A DNA stretch of 64,000 nucleotides from assembly GCA_039621445.1 (NCBI GenBank), contig CP154956.1, forward strand, positions 26,829,744 to 26,893,743, in the 5' to 3' direction. This stretch comes from Euglena gracilis. Taxonomy: Eukaryota; Euglenida; Euglenophyceae; Euglenales. Position numbers and translations under genes: made by a program. Under the pieces are notes generated by a model. It ran no database searches and had not been told where the DNA came from. It was given only the letters and a program-made list of their open reading frames with translations. Positions 1 to 14,494 of this stretch are shown here, piece after piece; the stretch's first letter is position 1, and the number at the start of each line of letters is the position of its first letter.

Positions 1-3000
1 AAGCACAGGTTTTGACCAGCGAGATTCATCAAATTAGTGAACAACGAACAATTCAGTTAATTTGAAGTTGTTCCGAGGTGTATCTTTTTTGCATTTTGTT
101 ATAACCCAAATGCTTTGGGCAAATCCAGCAGCTTGGAGAGCCCTGCCTGCTTGGTTGAGGTTGGTGTGGGTGGGGGCCGAGTGGGTACCCCTCGGGGGGT
201 TCTTTTTATTTTTTGGCGCAAAGAAAGCGCCGATAAATTTTTGGACCCCAACCTTGATCCCAAAAGTGGTGCCCCTGAGCCCCAGGGAACCCTCCCTTTG
301 GGGGTTCCCTGGGGTGGGTGGGCCTGGACCCTGTCTTTAAAACCCTCTGGCCCATATGATGAACCTGACTGCAGAAAAGTTAGGATTGTTGAACATTGGA
401 GGCCATCAAGTTTCAATTCCTGACACCATCATATTCACCACAAATTTGTCAAAAAAAAGGGAAGCCACGTTAGGCTGCCTTGCTCAGGGCCATTTCATTG
501 CTCCCTCGTGGGGTCAATTCCCATTTCAAGAGAAAAAAAAGCAGGCACTCACTTTTTGAAAACCAATCGGCCACTGCTGCATCAGAACATGTTTCTGAAG
601 GTAGGTTCCCATGCCTTCTGACATGTTGAACTTTGATGCTGTTGGATTCCGTTAGTCAGCAGAGAAGGGGTTGGTGGGAAGTGCCCGCTGGTTGTTGCCC
701 AGTGCCCGCTTCCCCCTGTGTCAAAGCGTGGAGCAGGAGCTGCTGCAACTGCTCCTGGACCTGGACCAGCGCCACCTGTTCGAGGCGTGGCCCGCCGGGG
801 ACGCGCAGGCCGCGGAGAAGCACCGGTTTCTCCGTCAGGTCGCCGTGCTGCAGGAGACCCTTCCCGGCGGGCTTGCCGCGTACTACGAGAATGCAAAGGT
901 GCTGCTGCAGGAGAGTTCCAGCCATGAATTGACAATTTGAGAAGGGTCGGGAATCTGTGCAACCATGAATGATCATTTTTCTCTGGCCTCAACATCTGTA
1001 GTTTTTTTGGGGTGCTTGCTGTTGGTTGCTTGGGATTCTTGTCAATCTATGACAGGGAAGGTGTAAACCCCTTCGAAGGGTATGCTCCTTCTGTTCCCGA
1101 GGGGGAGGCAATCGCTTTCGACGACGACAAGTTTGAGGCAATGGATACAGGCTTTGCTACACTATTTCCACCAATTTGCCCTCTATTTGAAGAACACATT
1201 GCATTCAGCAATCGAATAATTCTTTTCATTGCATGCATGGTTGTGGAAGGAAGCCTGCCCCCAAGAATTAGGGCTTCGAGAGTTTGAGCACACTGCTGTT
1301 GTCCTGGTGGCTGGAGGGCTGGGCGAAAGGCTTGGTTACTCCGGCATCAAATTAGAACTCCCGGTGGACTTGCTGACAGAGCTGTCATATTTGGAATTTT
1401 ATTGTAGGTGGATTCAAGGAATTGAACGCCGTCTCAATTTGCCAAACAAGCACCAGTGACTTTTTCCCCGATTTTGAATCTCGATGTGACTTTTTTTCCG
1501 TTTCTGAATCTCATGATTGGCTGCAACCGGGGGGGGGGTGCCATGGGGTGGGGCATTTTCGACCCTGCCCACCAGGCAGTGCTGTAGCACACCCTCCTGG
1601 CGCCTTCAGTACCGGGCCCAAAAATGGTTTTTTTCTCAAGAAAAATTTGCTGGGTCGGCTGGCCCCCCCGCCTGTTATTGGCTGGCACCCATAGCACAAG
1701 GCGTTGGTGAAAGAAGCCTGGTACAGCCCCCCCCCCCCCAGGGTTTGATATAAGGAGGGCGTACATGGTTTAGGTGGGGGGGGTGCCCCCCCCCCCCCCC
1801 CCCCCCCTCCTGGCCCGCAGGGGGGGTCCGGACCACCCCCCCCCCCCACCTGCCAGGGGGGTCCGGACCGACCCTCGGGGGGGTTCCCCGAACCCCCCCC
1901 CCCAAAAAGGGTCAATTTTTTCCTCCGGCGCTTTGCGCCGAAAATTTTTTGCATTTTTTACCACATTTTTGCCCAAAAAGTGCCCAAAATGGCACTTTTG
2001 GTCGTTTTGGGGGGTCAAAAATTTTCGGCCCGGCGCTTCGCGCCGGGCCGAGATTCGGTAACCCAGACCGCGCACCTGTTTAGGTGGGGGGGGTGTCCCC
2101 CCCACCCCCCCCCCTCCTGGCCCGCAGGGGGGGGTCCGGACCACCCCCCACCTGTCCTTATATCGAACCCTGGCCCCCCCCCCCTGTTGTTGGCAAGGAC
2201 AGTCAGCGTCACCAGGCCTAAAACCAGTTAGCCCCCCCTGGGTTTTGTGAAAACCTGGCTTACCTACTCCCCCCCCCCCCCCGTTTGTTTGCCCCCCATC
2301 CCCCCCCCCCCCCCGACTGTTGGGGCCAACATTGCACCCCAAAGTTGGCCCCCCCAGTCTGTGGGGCTGACATGGACCCCCTTTTTTGAGGCATTCTGTC
2401 TTGGCAGGTCGTTGCCCCCCCCCCCCCCCCCCGCTGTTGGGGGCAAAGTGGCCCCCCGAAGTTGGCCCCCCATGTTAGCCTAACAGGCCGGGCCAATGAG
2501 GGGGGGGGGTGGAGGTTAGGAAATCGCACAGGCCCATCCAATAATTCAAACTCTTTCCTGAAAGGCAACAATCAGGCAAAACGGACCCCAATCTAACCCC
2601 TACCAATACTTGGAGAGTTCAAGGGAGGGTTCCATGTGGACCACCTTTACGTGCTTTCACTTCTTTAATTGGTCATTTGCCATCACCATACCGATCCCTG
2701 TGTGCATTTTGTTGTGCTGAATTTGGATGAGCACAATTTGGTACTTTTTAAACCACCTGTTTTTGAAATGAAGTGAAGTGACGGACTCGCATATTCGTCG
2801 GACCCTGCGAGCGTTTTGCATTGAACCCAGGTGCCCCAATTATGGATTTTCAGATTTGGGGTTCACCTGAGAGTTTTCTTTTGATGTTATTGGTGTTCAA
2901 AATTTCTCCCGAAAAAAATTATTTCCAAAACTAATGAAATATTTCCTTTATATTTCTTTGCATTGATATTCCATCCGCGAGAGCAATTTGCATCAAGCCC

Positions 3001-6000
3001 AGGCACAATAAAATATTATAAATTTCTTGCTGGTGCTTTTTATGTGTGGTGCCGTGGACGTTGTACCCCCTTCCGTTCCTTGTCATTTGGACAAAGGAGG
3101 TGCATTCTTCTCCAGGCAATGGGAGTTGGTGCTTGCCATTAAGTGGACATGTGCCATTTGCTATCATGACGTCGGATGACACACATGCGCGAACTGTGGC
3201 CCTTCTGGAGAAGCACGCTCAGTTTGGGCTCCCAACAGGTCAAGTGCAGATTGTGAAGCAGGAGACCGTGCCCGCGCTGTGCAACAACCGCGCCCATTTT
3301 GTGTGTGACGATGGCGACGCGTACCGGTTGCAAGGCAAGGTGTTGCTTGAGTCGTCCAAGCAGATGAGGTGTCTCCACGGTGGCTGAAAATTTGTGCTGT
3401 GTCCCCACCAGGTGCCACCTTGGCGCGGACCAAGCCACAGGGGCATGGCGTGGTGCACACGCTTCTGCACAAGAGTGGTTTGGCGGCAGCATGGCTGTCA
3501 ACTGGCAAGAAATGGATCGCTTTCATCCAAGACACTGGCCAGGAATTCTTGAACTCTGTCCAAAGGCAAGGCAAACAGGCTTGTGCTTGGTCGGGTGCCT
3601 ACCCCACGGGGGGGGGGGGTGCTAGGGGCAGGCACCGGGGGGGGGGGATTTGGGGGTGCCTGCCCATAGCAGGCACCCCCCTCCGACCCCGGCTCTGAAG
3701 GCACCGGGGCCCGGAAAAGGGTATTTTCAATGAAAATTTTCTGGGTCCCCACCCGGACCCCCCCCCCCCCCGGGGTGTGCCTGCTAGGGGCAGGCACCCT
3801 GTAGCACCCACCCACCCTCCCCCCCGGTTGGTAAGCACAAGCATGAAGGCAAACCAAACCGCACAATGCGTGGGGGGGGGATGGGCAGGGGCTTCCAGGA
3901 AGAAAACCAGAAAGGCCAATTGTCTTTCCTTCATTTGGTCATTTTCAGGTGGTTCAGTTGTGACCTCCTCCCTCCGAATTGGTGGGTTTTATTGAGTCAA
4001 TGCTTGCTTGTCTTGCCGATCACAGGGGAGGGGTGGAGCCTACGCTAAGCCCACTGAAATTCAAGGCATGGTCGACCCGCATACCTGAGTTCAGGGGAGT
4101 TCATGCTTGGGCAGGAACCCCCCCCCCCAGGGGAAAAGGATGATTTTTGGCCAATTTTGCGTCTGTGCGCCCTCGTGCCCCCCTCCTTGGGGAGTATTGA
4201 CTGCGTTGGCAGGTATCCCAGAGGTTGGTCGACTGACCATGTGATTATTCAAAGAGGCTGGGTGATAGCCAGATAGCCAGAGGAGCCAGACCACCTGCCT
4301 GATGACCATTTGCATCAAGTGGAAGAATTGCTGCGCTCCAACGCACCCAATTTTCGATGCCTTCTCCCCACGTTAGGTGTGAGTGCCTCTCGCCGCTTCG
4401 ACGTCAACTCTGTCGCCACCAAGTACCGGCCAGGGGAACCTGTCGGTGCCATCTGCCGCCCAGGCCAGGGCATCCCAATGATCTCCCCCCCTTTCCCCAG
4501 GGGGGAATTGATGTCCGCAATTTTTCTGCAATTTCCCCAGTTTTCTGCAGTTTTCCGCAATTTTCCAAATTTTCCCCTTTCTGCATTTTTTTTTTTTTTT
4601 TAAATGGAGGGTGAAGTGCGTCTTTGAATGGTTTGCAAGAGAATACAAGTACTTTTTTTGGTAACTTCTTGCAAACTTTGCAAAATTTTGACAAATTTTG
4701 TTAATTTGGGCAAAATTTGCAGGCTTTTGTATGGTTTTTTTTTTTTTTTCTGGGAAAATGATTTTGATTTAAAAGGATTCCTCATCCTAGAGCAGATTTC
4801 CCCCTGAGACCAAATTATTCATCATTTTTCACCGTTTTTTTTGTTTTTTTGCCAACAAAATGCATATTTTTGGAATCGGCATGTTCCCAAAATAACAAGA
4901 TTATGTATTTCGTGCCTTTTTGTTTTAAAATGTGTGCGTGACGGCTCAAAGTACACACCATTGTTGCAAAATGGGGGGGAAATGCGAAAACTTTTTCCAA
5001 GTCCCCTCCAGCAGAAATTAACACATTCCCGATATTTTTTCCCGCAATTTTCCCGCAATTTCCTGGACTTCCCCCAATCGAAGGACAGGAAAGTAGTGAC
5101 AGCAAAAGTGGTGGACGGAAATAGGCGATGGGTTTGCTGATGAAATGGGTATTATTACTTCCCACATACAATATGCCTTCCAAACTGCCTTTATATCAAA
5201 ATTCACCATCTCTGAAAACCTCTCGCAGGAAACTCTGGGTATTGGTTCGAAGCAGAGGTTTTCTCAAGCCGGAGGGGGGTGCAGCACCTGTTTTCCAGCC
5301 AGCACCTCTCAGCCGGGCTGCAGCCTTGAGGTCCGTTGAAATAAAGTTCGGGCCAGCCGTACAAAAAAAAAAAAAAATTGGGAAGAAGGGGTCAGAAATG
5401 GCCAAAAATGGCATTTTTGGGTGGTTTTGGGGCTTTCACCCCAAATCCCATATGTTGGCTGACAAATGCCAACCCAGCTGGATTTAGGCTTTTTGGGGCA
5501 TTTTTGGGGCACCCGCTGGATCCAGCTGCCAGCCAGACCCCCCACCCTCTAGGGGGGTCCAGCACCTTTTTTCCAGCTGGCCCGCGTGACCCCCCCCCCC
5601 AGGGTCTTTAAGAATTATCGCCGCACTATGGAGGAAAAAATGGCGGGAAGAAAAATGGCCCAAATGGTGCCAAATGATGCTTTATCATTGTTTTGCCCTC
5701 CCAAATTTAATCAACCCCTTGTTTCTCTTTGGGCTTCCAAAATCGGCCTTGGGGTGCTTGTATTATTTTGTGTCGCATCTTTCTGGCCTTCCAGTTCCAT
5801 TGTTCATTGAAACCGAAAATTTGAGGCATTTGAAAAAAGAAAATAGAACGAGAGACAATTTCAATGAATTTCCTTCAGATCATCGAGTGGTCTCTCTGTG
5901 CATCGTCGAGTATTGATCGAGGGCTGAGGGTGATTCAATTATCAGTGAGGGAGTTAAACGCCCGGCGAAGCCATTTTGGGACTTTGGAAGACAACAAATA

Positions 6001-7942
6001 CCCGTAAAGGAATTCAGGTCAGAGACCACATGGGGTTTGCTGGTTTTCTTGACAGATTGGCCTGGTCTGTGCACACCTCACCCATCAGTCCAAGCGACCT
6101 CTGCAGAGTGTGCCTCAGAAGCCAAAGTATGGTGTACGTATTTACCACATGGGTTTTATTTGGTGAATTCAGTGCCTGTGTGGATGACTGGCCCAAATCA
6201 ACCCATTGATTGCAACATGGTGCCCAGGATTCTTTTACGTTTTTAAGTTGGATTACGGGCTGAATAGAAATTCCAAAACACCTGAAGTTTGGAGGGGTCC
6301 GACCCATCCAATCATTTAGTCTCTGGCTGACCTGGGGGGGTGGGCAGTGACTGACTGGTTTTCTTGGAAAAGAGTGACTGGAGGTCGTTGTGTGATGCGA
6401 GCCCCTGTTTGTTTTGTTGCTTTTGCCCATACTGGGACTTTTCAATTTGAACAGAAATTTTCCCTGTTCGCTTTTGTCCACATCATTGTGCCAGCAATTC
6501 TGAAATGTTTGGATTTTTTTTGGTGCGGCGCTCTTTTCGTTGACTCTTAATGTTGAATACAACCAGTTGGGGCTCTTGCTTGGTGCTCTTGGTAAATCTG
6601 ATGAACCTGACAAAAGCACTCTTTTTCCCTGCAACCTGATTGTGAAGAGCAACCATTTGGGAACAAATAATCGAGAGGACGTTTCGTGCCATTTGTATTG
6701 CTCACTTAAACTGTTTGCATTTGTTTTTAAGAAATGCACCCTGACACAAACTGACTTAAAAACACAAACCTTCAGATGTATTTGTGGGTCCCAAGTTCAA
6801 AATACAAAAATCATTCTTTTTTCAAACGTTTTCACAGCTTTCGGTTGACAGAGGGAGATGTGAAGAGCAATTGACAATACAAATGTACATACAAACATGC
6901 ATGCATACATACATGCATACATACATGCATACATACATAGATACATACATGCATGCATACATACATCCATCCATCCATACATGCATGCATGCATGCATGG
7001 ATGTATATGTGTGTGTATGTGTGTACATGTATAAAGATGCATGCGTGTGTATGCATACATCTTTATGTACAATTTCTTTTATATATTTATGCATAAAATA
7101 TAAATTATATAAAGACATATATATTATATAATATAAGAATAAATATAAATTATATAGATGATAAATTATATGATATATATATTATTATATGTTTGTAAAT
7201 ATATTGTATTTAAATATGAAGACACGATCATTCGAAAACACCCTGAAAACAAATAAATAAAACTCATGAAATCACGAGTTTCAGTTCCAAGCTGGAGGGT
7301 GACATTTGAGGAAGTGTGCTTTGCATTGATGGCGATGGCTATTCTCAGTTCCCAGGGAATATCAACCTCCTCGTGTTTGCCACTGGCCCGTACGTGGCAG
7401 CCCTGCAAGCGAGTGGGGGTCAAGTGCCTAGCCAAAGCATCTCCACACGTTTTTTTTTTAACACTTATCTCAAATGCTTTTGATCGTGGACGATGCCAGA
7501 TTGGTTGGTCCTCAGAGAAAACTGCGTTCACATGCACTTGTTATTGTTTGGATACCCTGAACCAGCTAGAGATGACATTTCTGTCCCCATTCCTTTTCAT
7601 TTTGAACTTTTTTGTTTTGAATTATCCTCACAATCCACGCATGCCAACAACAACGAAGTGCTTTGCCATTTAATTTTGTCAATCCCAAGTATGCTGATGA
7701 GAAAAAGCAGGTTTTTAAGAAGCCATGCAGACTTTGTTTCCATTGATTTGGATGCTGATGCTGTGTTGTTGTTGTTGTTGTTGTTGTTTTTGACAAGGGT
7801 TTTGTAACCCCCCCCCCCGAAAATGGGAAAATTGCAGTGCAGTGCAGATGGTGTTTCCCCTTCCCACACCGTACAAACTGGTTGGCCTGAACCCCCCTGT
7901 TGTCAGGCTGAAATGAATGCTGAAGAACTTCTGTCTATTATT
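1..7942 (+). repeat. duplicated block, copy 1 (+)
   Basis: It matches 34814-42739 in the same direction, with differences mainly in poly-G/C and poly-T length plus a few substituted patches (for example about 5345-5375 and 5450-5456). It ends abruptly at 7942, where the sequence switches to the reverse complement of its own positions 6565-1. Confidence 0.95.
623..7724 (+). pseudogene. USP: partial USP copy 1, exons 1-11 only
   Basis: This copy has exons at 623-651, 724-915, 1053-1144, 1263-1450, 3136-3339, 3435-3535, 4339-4456, 5071-5122, about 6537-6591, 7311-7426 and about 7669-7724, in the same order as the reference copy. It stops at 7942, where the sequence folds back on itself, so exons 12-15 are absent. 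Coding exons are essentially unchanged, while flanking homopolymers differ. It is called partial rather than decayed: it may be a duplicate locus or an assembly duplicate. Confidence 0.8.
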
Positions 7943-10900
7943 GGTGGTATTCAACATTAAGAGTCAACGAAAAGAGCGCCGCACCAAAAAAAATCCAAAC
8001 ATTTCAGAATTGCTGGCACAATGATGTGGACAAAAGCGAACAGGGAAAATTTCTGTTCAAATTGAAAAGTCCCAGTATGGGCAAAAGCAACAAAACAAAC
8101 AGGGGCTCGCATCACACAACGACCTCCAGTCACTCTTTTCCAAGAAAACCAGTCAGTCACTGCCCACCCCCCCAGGTCAGCCAGAGACTAAATGATTGGA
8201 TGGGTCGGACCCCTCCAAACTTCAGGTGTTTTGGAATTTCTATTCAGCCCGTAATCCAACTTAAAAACGTAAAAGAATCCTGGGCACCATGTTGCAATCA
8301 ATGGGTTGATTTGGGCCAGTCATCCACACAGGCACTGAATTCACCAAATAAAACCCATGTGGTAAATACGTACACCATACTTTGGCTTCTGAGGCACACT
8401 CTGCAGAGGTCGCTTGGACTGATGGGTGAGGTGTGCACAGACCAGGCCAATCTGTCAAGAAAACCAGCAAACCCCATGTGGTCTCTGACCTGAATTCCTT
8501 TACGGGTATTTGTTGTCTTCCAAAGTCCCAAAATGGCTTCGCCGGGCGTTTAACTCCCTCACTGATAATTGAATCACCCTCAGCCCTCGATCAATACTCG
8601 ACGATGCACAGAGAGACCACTCGATGATCTGAAGGAAATTCATTGAAATTGTCTCTCGTTCTATTTTCTTTTTTCAAATGCCTCAAATTTTCGGTTTCAA
8701 TGAACAATGGAACTGGAAGGCCAGAAAGATGCGACACAAAATAATACAAGCACCCCAAGGCCGATTTTGGAAGCCCAAAGAGAAACAAGGGGTTGATTAA
8801 ATTTGGGAGGGCAAAACAATGATAAAGCATCATTTGGCACCATTTGGGCCATTTTTCTTCCCGCCATTTTTTCCTCCATAGTGCGGCAATAATTCTTAAA
8901 GACCCTGGGGGGGGGGTCACGCGGGCCAGCTGGAAAAAAGGTGCTGGACCCCCCTAGAGGGTGGGGGGTCTGGCTGGCAGCTGGATCCAGCGGGTGCCCC
9001 AAAAATGCCCCAAAAAGCCTAAATCCAGCTGGGTTGGCATTTGTCAGCCAACATTTGGGGTGAAAGCCCCAAAACCACCCAAAAATGCCATTTTTGGCCA
9101 TTTCTGACCCCTTCTTCCCAATTTTTTTTTGGTCCAGCCCGGCTGGCCCGAACTTTATTTCAACGGACCTCAAGGCTGCAGCCCGGCTGAGAGGTGCTGG
9201 CTGGAAAACAGGTGCTGCACCCCCCTCCGGCTTGAGAAAACCTCTGCTTCGAACCAATACCCAGAGTTTCCTGCGAGAGGTTTTCAGAGATGGTGAATTT
9301 TGATATAAAGGCAGTTTGGAAGGCATATTGTATGTGGGAAGTAATAATACCCATTTCATCAGCAAACCCATCGCCTATTTCCGTCCACCACTTTTGCTGT
9401 CACTACTTTCCTGTCCTTCGATTGGGGGAAGTCCAGGAAATTGCGGGAAAATTGCGGGAAAAAATATCGGGAATGTGTTAATTTCTGCTGGAGGGGACTT
9501 GGAAAAAGTTTTCGCATTTCCCCCCCATTTTGCAACAATGGTGTGTACTTTGAGCCGTCACGCACACATTTTAAAACAAAAAGGCACGAAATACATAATC
9601 TTGTTATTTTGGGAACATGCCGATTCCAAAAATATGCATTTTGTTGGCAAAAAAACAAAAAAAACGGTGAAAAATGATGAATAATTTGGTCTCAGGGGGA
9701 AATCTGCTCTAGGATGAGGAATCCTTTTAAATCAAAATCATTTTCCCAGCAAAAATCAAAAAAACCATACAAAAGCCTGCAAATTTTGCCCAAATTAACA
9801 AAATTTGTCAAAATTTTGCAAAGTTTGCAAGAAGTTACCAAAAAAAGTACTTGTATTCTCTTGCAAACCATTCAAAGACGCACTTCACCCTCCATTTCAA
9901 ATTGCGAAAAAAATGCAGAAAGGGGAAAATTTGGAAAATTGCGGAAAACTGCAGAAAACTGGGGAAATTGCAGAAAAATTGCGGACATCAATTCCCCCCT
10001 GGGGAAAGGGGGGGAGATCATTGGGATGCCCTGGCCTGGGCGGCAGATGGCACCGACAGGTTCCCCTGGCCGGTACTTGGTGGCGACAGAGTTGACGTCG
10101 AAGCGGCGAGAGGCACTCACACCTAACGTGGGGAGAAGGCATCGAAAATTGGGTGCGTTGGAGCGCAGCAATTCTTCCACTTGATGCAAATGGTCATCAG
10201 GCAGGTGGTCTGGCTCCTCTGGCTATCTGGCTATCACCCAGCCTCTTTGAATAATCACATGGTCAGTCGACCAACCTCTGGGATACCTGCCAACGCAGTC
10301 AATACTCCCCAAGGAGGGGGGCACGAGGGCGCACAGACGCAAAATTGGCCAAAAATCATCCTTTTCCCCTGGGGGGGGGGGTTCCTGCCCAAGCATGAAC
10401 TCCCCTGAACTCAGGTATGCGGGTCGACCATGCCTTGAATTTCAGTGGGCTTAGCGTAGGCTCCACCCCTCCCCTGTGATCGGCAAGACAAGCAAGCATT
10501 GACTCAATAAAACCCACCAATTCGGAGGGAGGAGGTCACAACTGAACCACCTGAAAATGACCAAATGAAGGAAAGACAATTGGCCTTTCTGGTTTTCTTC
10601 CTGGAAGCCCCTGCCCATCCCCCCCCCACGCATTGTGCGGTTTGGTTTGCCTTCATGCTTGTGCTTACCAACCGGGGGGGAGGGTGGGTGGGTGCTACAG
10701 GGTGCCTGCCCCTAGCAGGCACACCCCGGGGGGGGGGGTCCGGGTGGGGACCCAGAAAATTTTCATTGAAAATACCCTTTTCCGGGCCCCGATGCCTTCA
10801 GAGCCGGGGTCGGAGGGGGGTGCCTGCTATGGGCAGGCCCCCCCAAATCCCCCCCCCCCCCGGTGCCTGCCCCTAGCACCCCCCCCCCCGTGGGGTAGGC

Positions 10901-13900
10901 ACCCGACCAAGCACAAGCCTGTTTGCCTTGCCTTTGGACAGAGTTCAAGAATTCCTGGCCAGTGTCTTGGATGAAAGCGATCCATTTCTTGCCAGTTGAC
11001 AGCCATGCTGCCGCCAAACCACTCTTGTGCAGAAGCGTGTGCACCACGCCATGCCCCTGTGGCTTGGTCCGCGCCAAGGTGGCACCTGGTGGGGACACAG
11101 CACAAATTTTCAGCCACCGTGGAGACACCTCATCTGCTTGGACGACTCAAGCAACACCTTGCCTTGCAACCGGTACGCGTCGCCATCGTCACACACAAAA
11201 TGGGCGCGGTTGTTGCACAGCGCGGGCACGGTCTCCTGCTTCACAATCTGCACTTGACCTGTTGGGAGCCCAAACTGAGCGTGCTTCTCCAGAAGGGCCA
11301 CAGTTCGCGCATGTGTGTCATCCGACGTCATGATAGCAAATGGCACATGTCCACTTAATGGCAAGCACCAACTCCCATTGCCTGGAGAAGAATGCACCTC
11401 CTTTGTCCAAATGACAAGGAACGGAAGGGGGTACAACGTCCACGGCACCACACATAAAAAGCACCAGCAAGAAATTTATAATATTTTATTGTGCCTGGGC
11501 TTGATGCAAATTGCTCTCGCGGATGGAATATCAATGCAAAGAAATATAAAGGAAATATTTCATTAGTTTTGGAAATAATTTTTTTCGGGAGAAATTTTGA
11601 ACACCAATAACATCAAAAGAAAACTCTCAGGTGAACCCCAAATCTGAAAATCCATAATTGGGGCACCTGGGTTCAATGCAAAACGCTCGCAGGGTCCGAC
11701 GAATATGCGAGTCCGTCACTTCACTTCATTTCAAAAACAGGTGGTTTAAAAAGTACCAAATTGTGCTCATCCAAATTCAGCACAACAAAATGCACACAGG
11801 GATCGGTATGGTGATGGCAAATGACCAATTAAAGAAGTGAAAGCACGTAAAGGTGGTCCACATGGAACCCTCCCTTGAACTCTCCAAGTATTGGTAGGGG
11901 TTAGATTGGGGTCCGTTTTGCCTGATTGTTGCCTTTCAGGAAAGAGTTTGAATTATTGGATGGGCCTGTGCGATTTCCTAACCTCCACCCCCCCCCCTCA
12001 TTGGCCCGGCCTGTTAGGCTAACATGGGGGGCCAACTTCGGGGGGCCACGTTGACCCCAACAGCCGGGGGGGGGGGGGGGCAACGACCTGCCAAGACAGA
12101 ATGCCTCAAAAAAGGGGGTCCATGTCAGCCCCACAGACTGGGGGGGCCAATTTGGGGGTGAAATGTTGGCCCAAACGGTGGGGGGGGGGGGGATGGGGGC
12201 CAAACAAACCAGGGGGGGGGGGAGTAGGTAAGCCAGGTTTTCACAAAACCCAGGGGGGCTAACTGGTTTTAGGCCTGGTGACGCTGACTGTCCTTGCCAA
12301 CAACAGGGGGGGGGGGGAGGGTTCGATATAAGGACAGGTGGGGGGTGGTCCGGACCCCCCCCCTGCGGGCCAGGAGGGGGGGAGGGGTGGGGGGACACCG
12401 CCCCCCCTAAACAGTTGCGCGGTCTGGGCTACCGAATCTCGGCCCGGCGCGAAGCGCCGGGCCGAAAATTTTTGACCCCCCAAAACGACCAAAAGTGCCA
12501 TTTTGGGCACTTTTTGGGCAAAAATGTGGTAAAAAATGCAAAAAATTTTCGGCGCAAAGCGCCGGAGGAAAAAATTGACCCTTTTTGGGGGGGGGGGGTC
12601 CCGGGAACCCCCCCGAGGGTCGGTCCGGACCCCCCTGGCAGGTGGGGGGGGGGTGGTCCGGACCCCCCCTGCGGGCCAGGAGGGGGGGGGGGGGGGGGGG
12701 GGGGGGGACCCCCCCCACCTAAACCATGTACGCCCTCCTTATATCAAACCCTGGGGGGGGGGGGCTGTACCAGGCTTCTTTCACCAACGCCTTGTGCTAT
12801 GGGTGCCAGCCAATAACAGGCGGGGGGGCCAGCCGACCCAGCAAATTTTTCTTGAGAAAAAAACCATTTTTGGGCCCGGTACTGAAGGCGCCAGGAGGGT
12901 GTGCTACAGCACTGCCTGGTGGGCAGGGTCGAAAATGCCCCACCCCATGGCACCCCCCCCCCCGGTTGCAGCCAATCATGAGATTCAGAAACGGAAAAAA
13001 AGTCACATCGAGATTCAAAATCGGGGAAAAAGTCACTGGTGCTTGTTTGGCAAATTGAGACGGCGTTCAATTCCTTGAATCCACCTACAATAAAATTCCA
13101 AATATGACAGCTCTGTCAGCAAGTCCACCGGGAGTTCTAATTTGATGCCGGAGTAACCAAGCCTTTCGCCCAGCCCTCCAGCCACCAGGACAACAGCAGT
13201 GTGCTCAAACTCTCGAAGCCCTAATTCTTGGGGGCAGGCTTCCTTCCACAACCATGCATGCAATGAAAAGAATTATTCGATTGCTGAATGCAATGTGTTC
13301 TTCAAATAGAGGGCAAATTGGTGGAAATAGTGTAGCAAAGCCTGTATCCATTGCCTCAAACTTGTCGTCGTCGAAAGCGATTGCCTCCCCCTCGGGAACA
13401 GAAGGAGCATACCCTTCGAAGGGGTTTACACCTTCCCTGTCATAGATTGACAAGAATCCCAAGCAACCAACAGCAAGCACCCCAAAAAAACTACAGATGT
13501 TGAGGCCAGAGAAAAATGATCATTCATGGTTGCACAGATTCCCGACCCTTCTCAAATTGTCAATTCATGGCTGGAACTCTCCTGCAGCAGCACCTTTGCA
13601 TTCTCGTAGTACGCGGCAAGCCCGCCGGGAAGGGTCTCCTGCAGCACGGCGACCTGACGGAGAAACCGGTGCTTCTCCGCGGCCTGCGCGTCCCCGGCGG
13701 GCCACGCCTCGAACAGGTGGCGCTGGTCCAGGTCCAGGAGCAGTTGCAGCAGCTCCTGCTCCACGCTTTGACACAGGGGGAAGCGGGCACTGGGCAACAA
13801 CCAGCGGGCACTTCCCACCAACCCCTTCTCTGCTGACTAACGGAATCCAACAGCATCAAAGTTCAACATGTCAGAAGGCATGGGAACCTACCTTCAGAAA

Positions 13901-14494
13901 CATGTTCTGATGCAGCAGTGGCCGATTGGTTTTCAAAAAGTGAGTGCCTGCTTTTTTTTTCTCTTGAAATGGGAATTGACCCCACGAGGGAGCAATGAAA
14001 TGGCCCTGAGCAAGGCAGCCTAACGTGGCTTCCCTTTTTTTTGACAAATTTGTGGTGAATATGATGGTGTCAGGAATTGAAACTTGATGGCCTCCAATGT
14101 TCAACAATCCTAACTTTTCTGCAGTCAGGTTCATCATATGGGCCAGAGGGTTTTAAAGACAGGGTCCAGGCCCACCCACCCCAGGGAACCCCCAAAGGGA
14201 GGGTTCCCTGGGGCTCAGGGGCACCACTTTTGGGATCAAGGTTGGGGTCCAAAAATTTATCGGCGCTTTCTTTGCGCCAAAAAATAAAAAGAACCCCCCG
14301 AGGGGTACCCACTCGGCCCCCACCCACACCAACCTCAACCAAGCAGGCAGGGCTCTCCAAGCTGCTGGATTTGCCCAAAGCATTTGGGTTATAACAAAAT
14401 GCAAAAAAGATACACCTCGGAACAACTTCAAATTAACTGAATTGTTCGTTGTTCACTAATTTGATGAATCTCGCTGGTCAAAACCTGTGCTTCT
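7942..14494 (-). pseudogene. USP: partial USP copy 2, inverted, exons 9-1
   Basis: This is the reverse complement of positions 6565-1. It begins inside exon 9, just after the NVEY codons, and carries exons 8 to 1, with the proposed ATG at 13869-13867. It cannot encode a complete enzyme because exons 10-15 are absent at the fold-back point. It agrees with the reference copy against copy 1 at several places, for example around 9060-9130, so copy 1 has its own consensus errors or variants. Confidence 0.8.

Noticed and set aside
12415-13078. Long open frames rich in Gly/Pro across poly-G/C tracts
   Set aside because: They are produced by homopolymer runs in which most frames stay open. Tract length differs between copies, so the frame is not kept.
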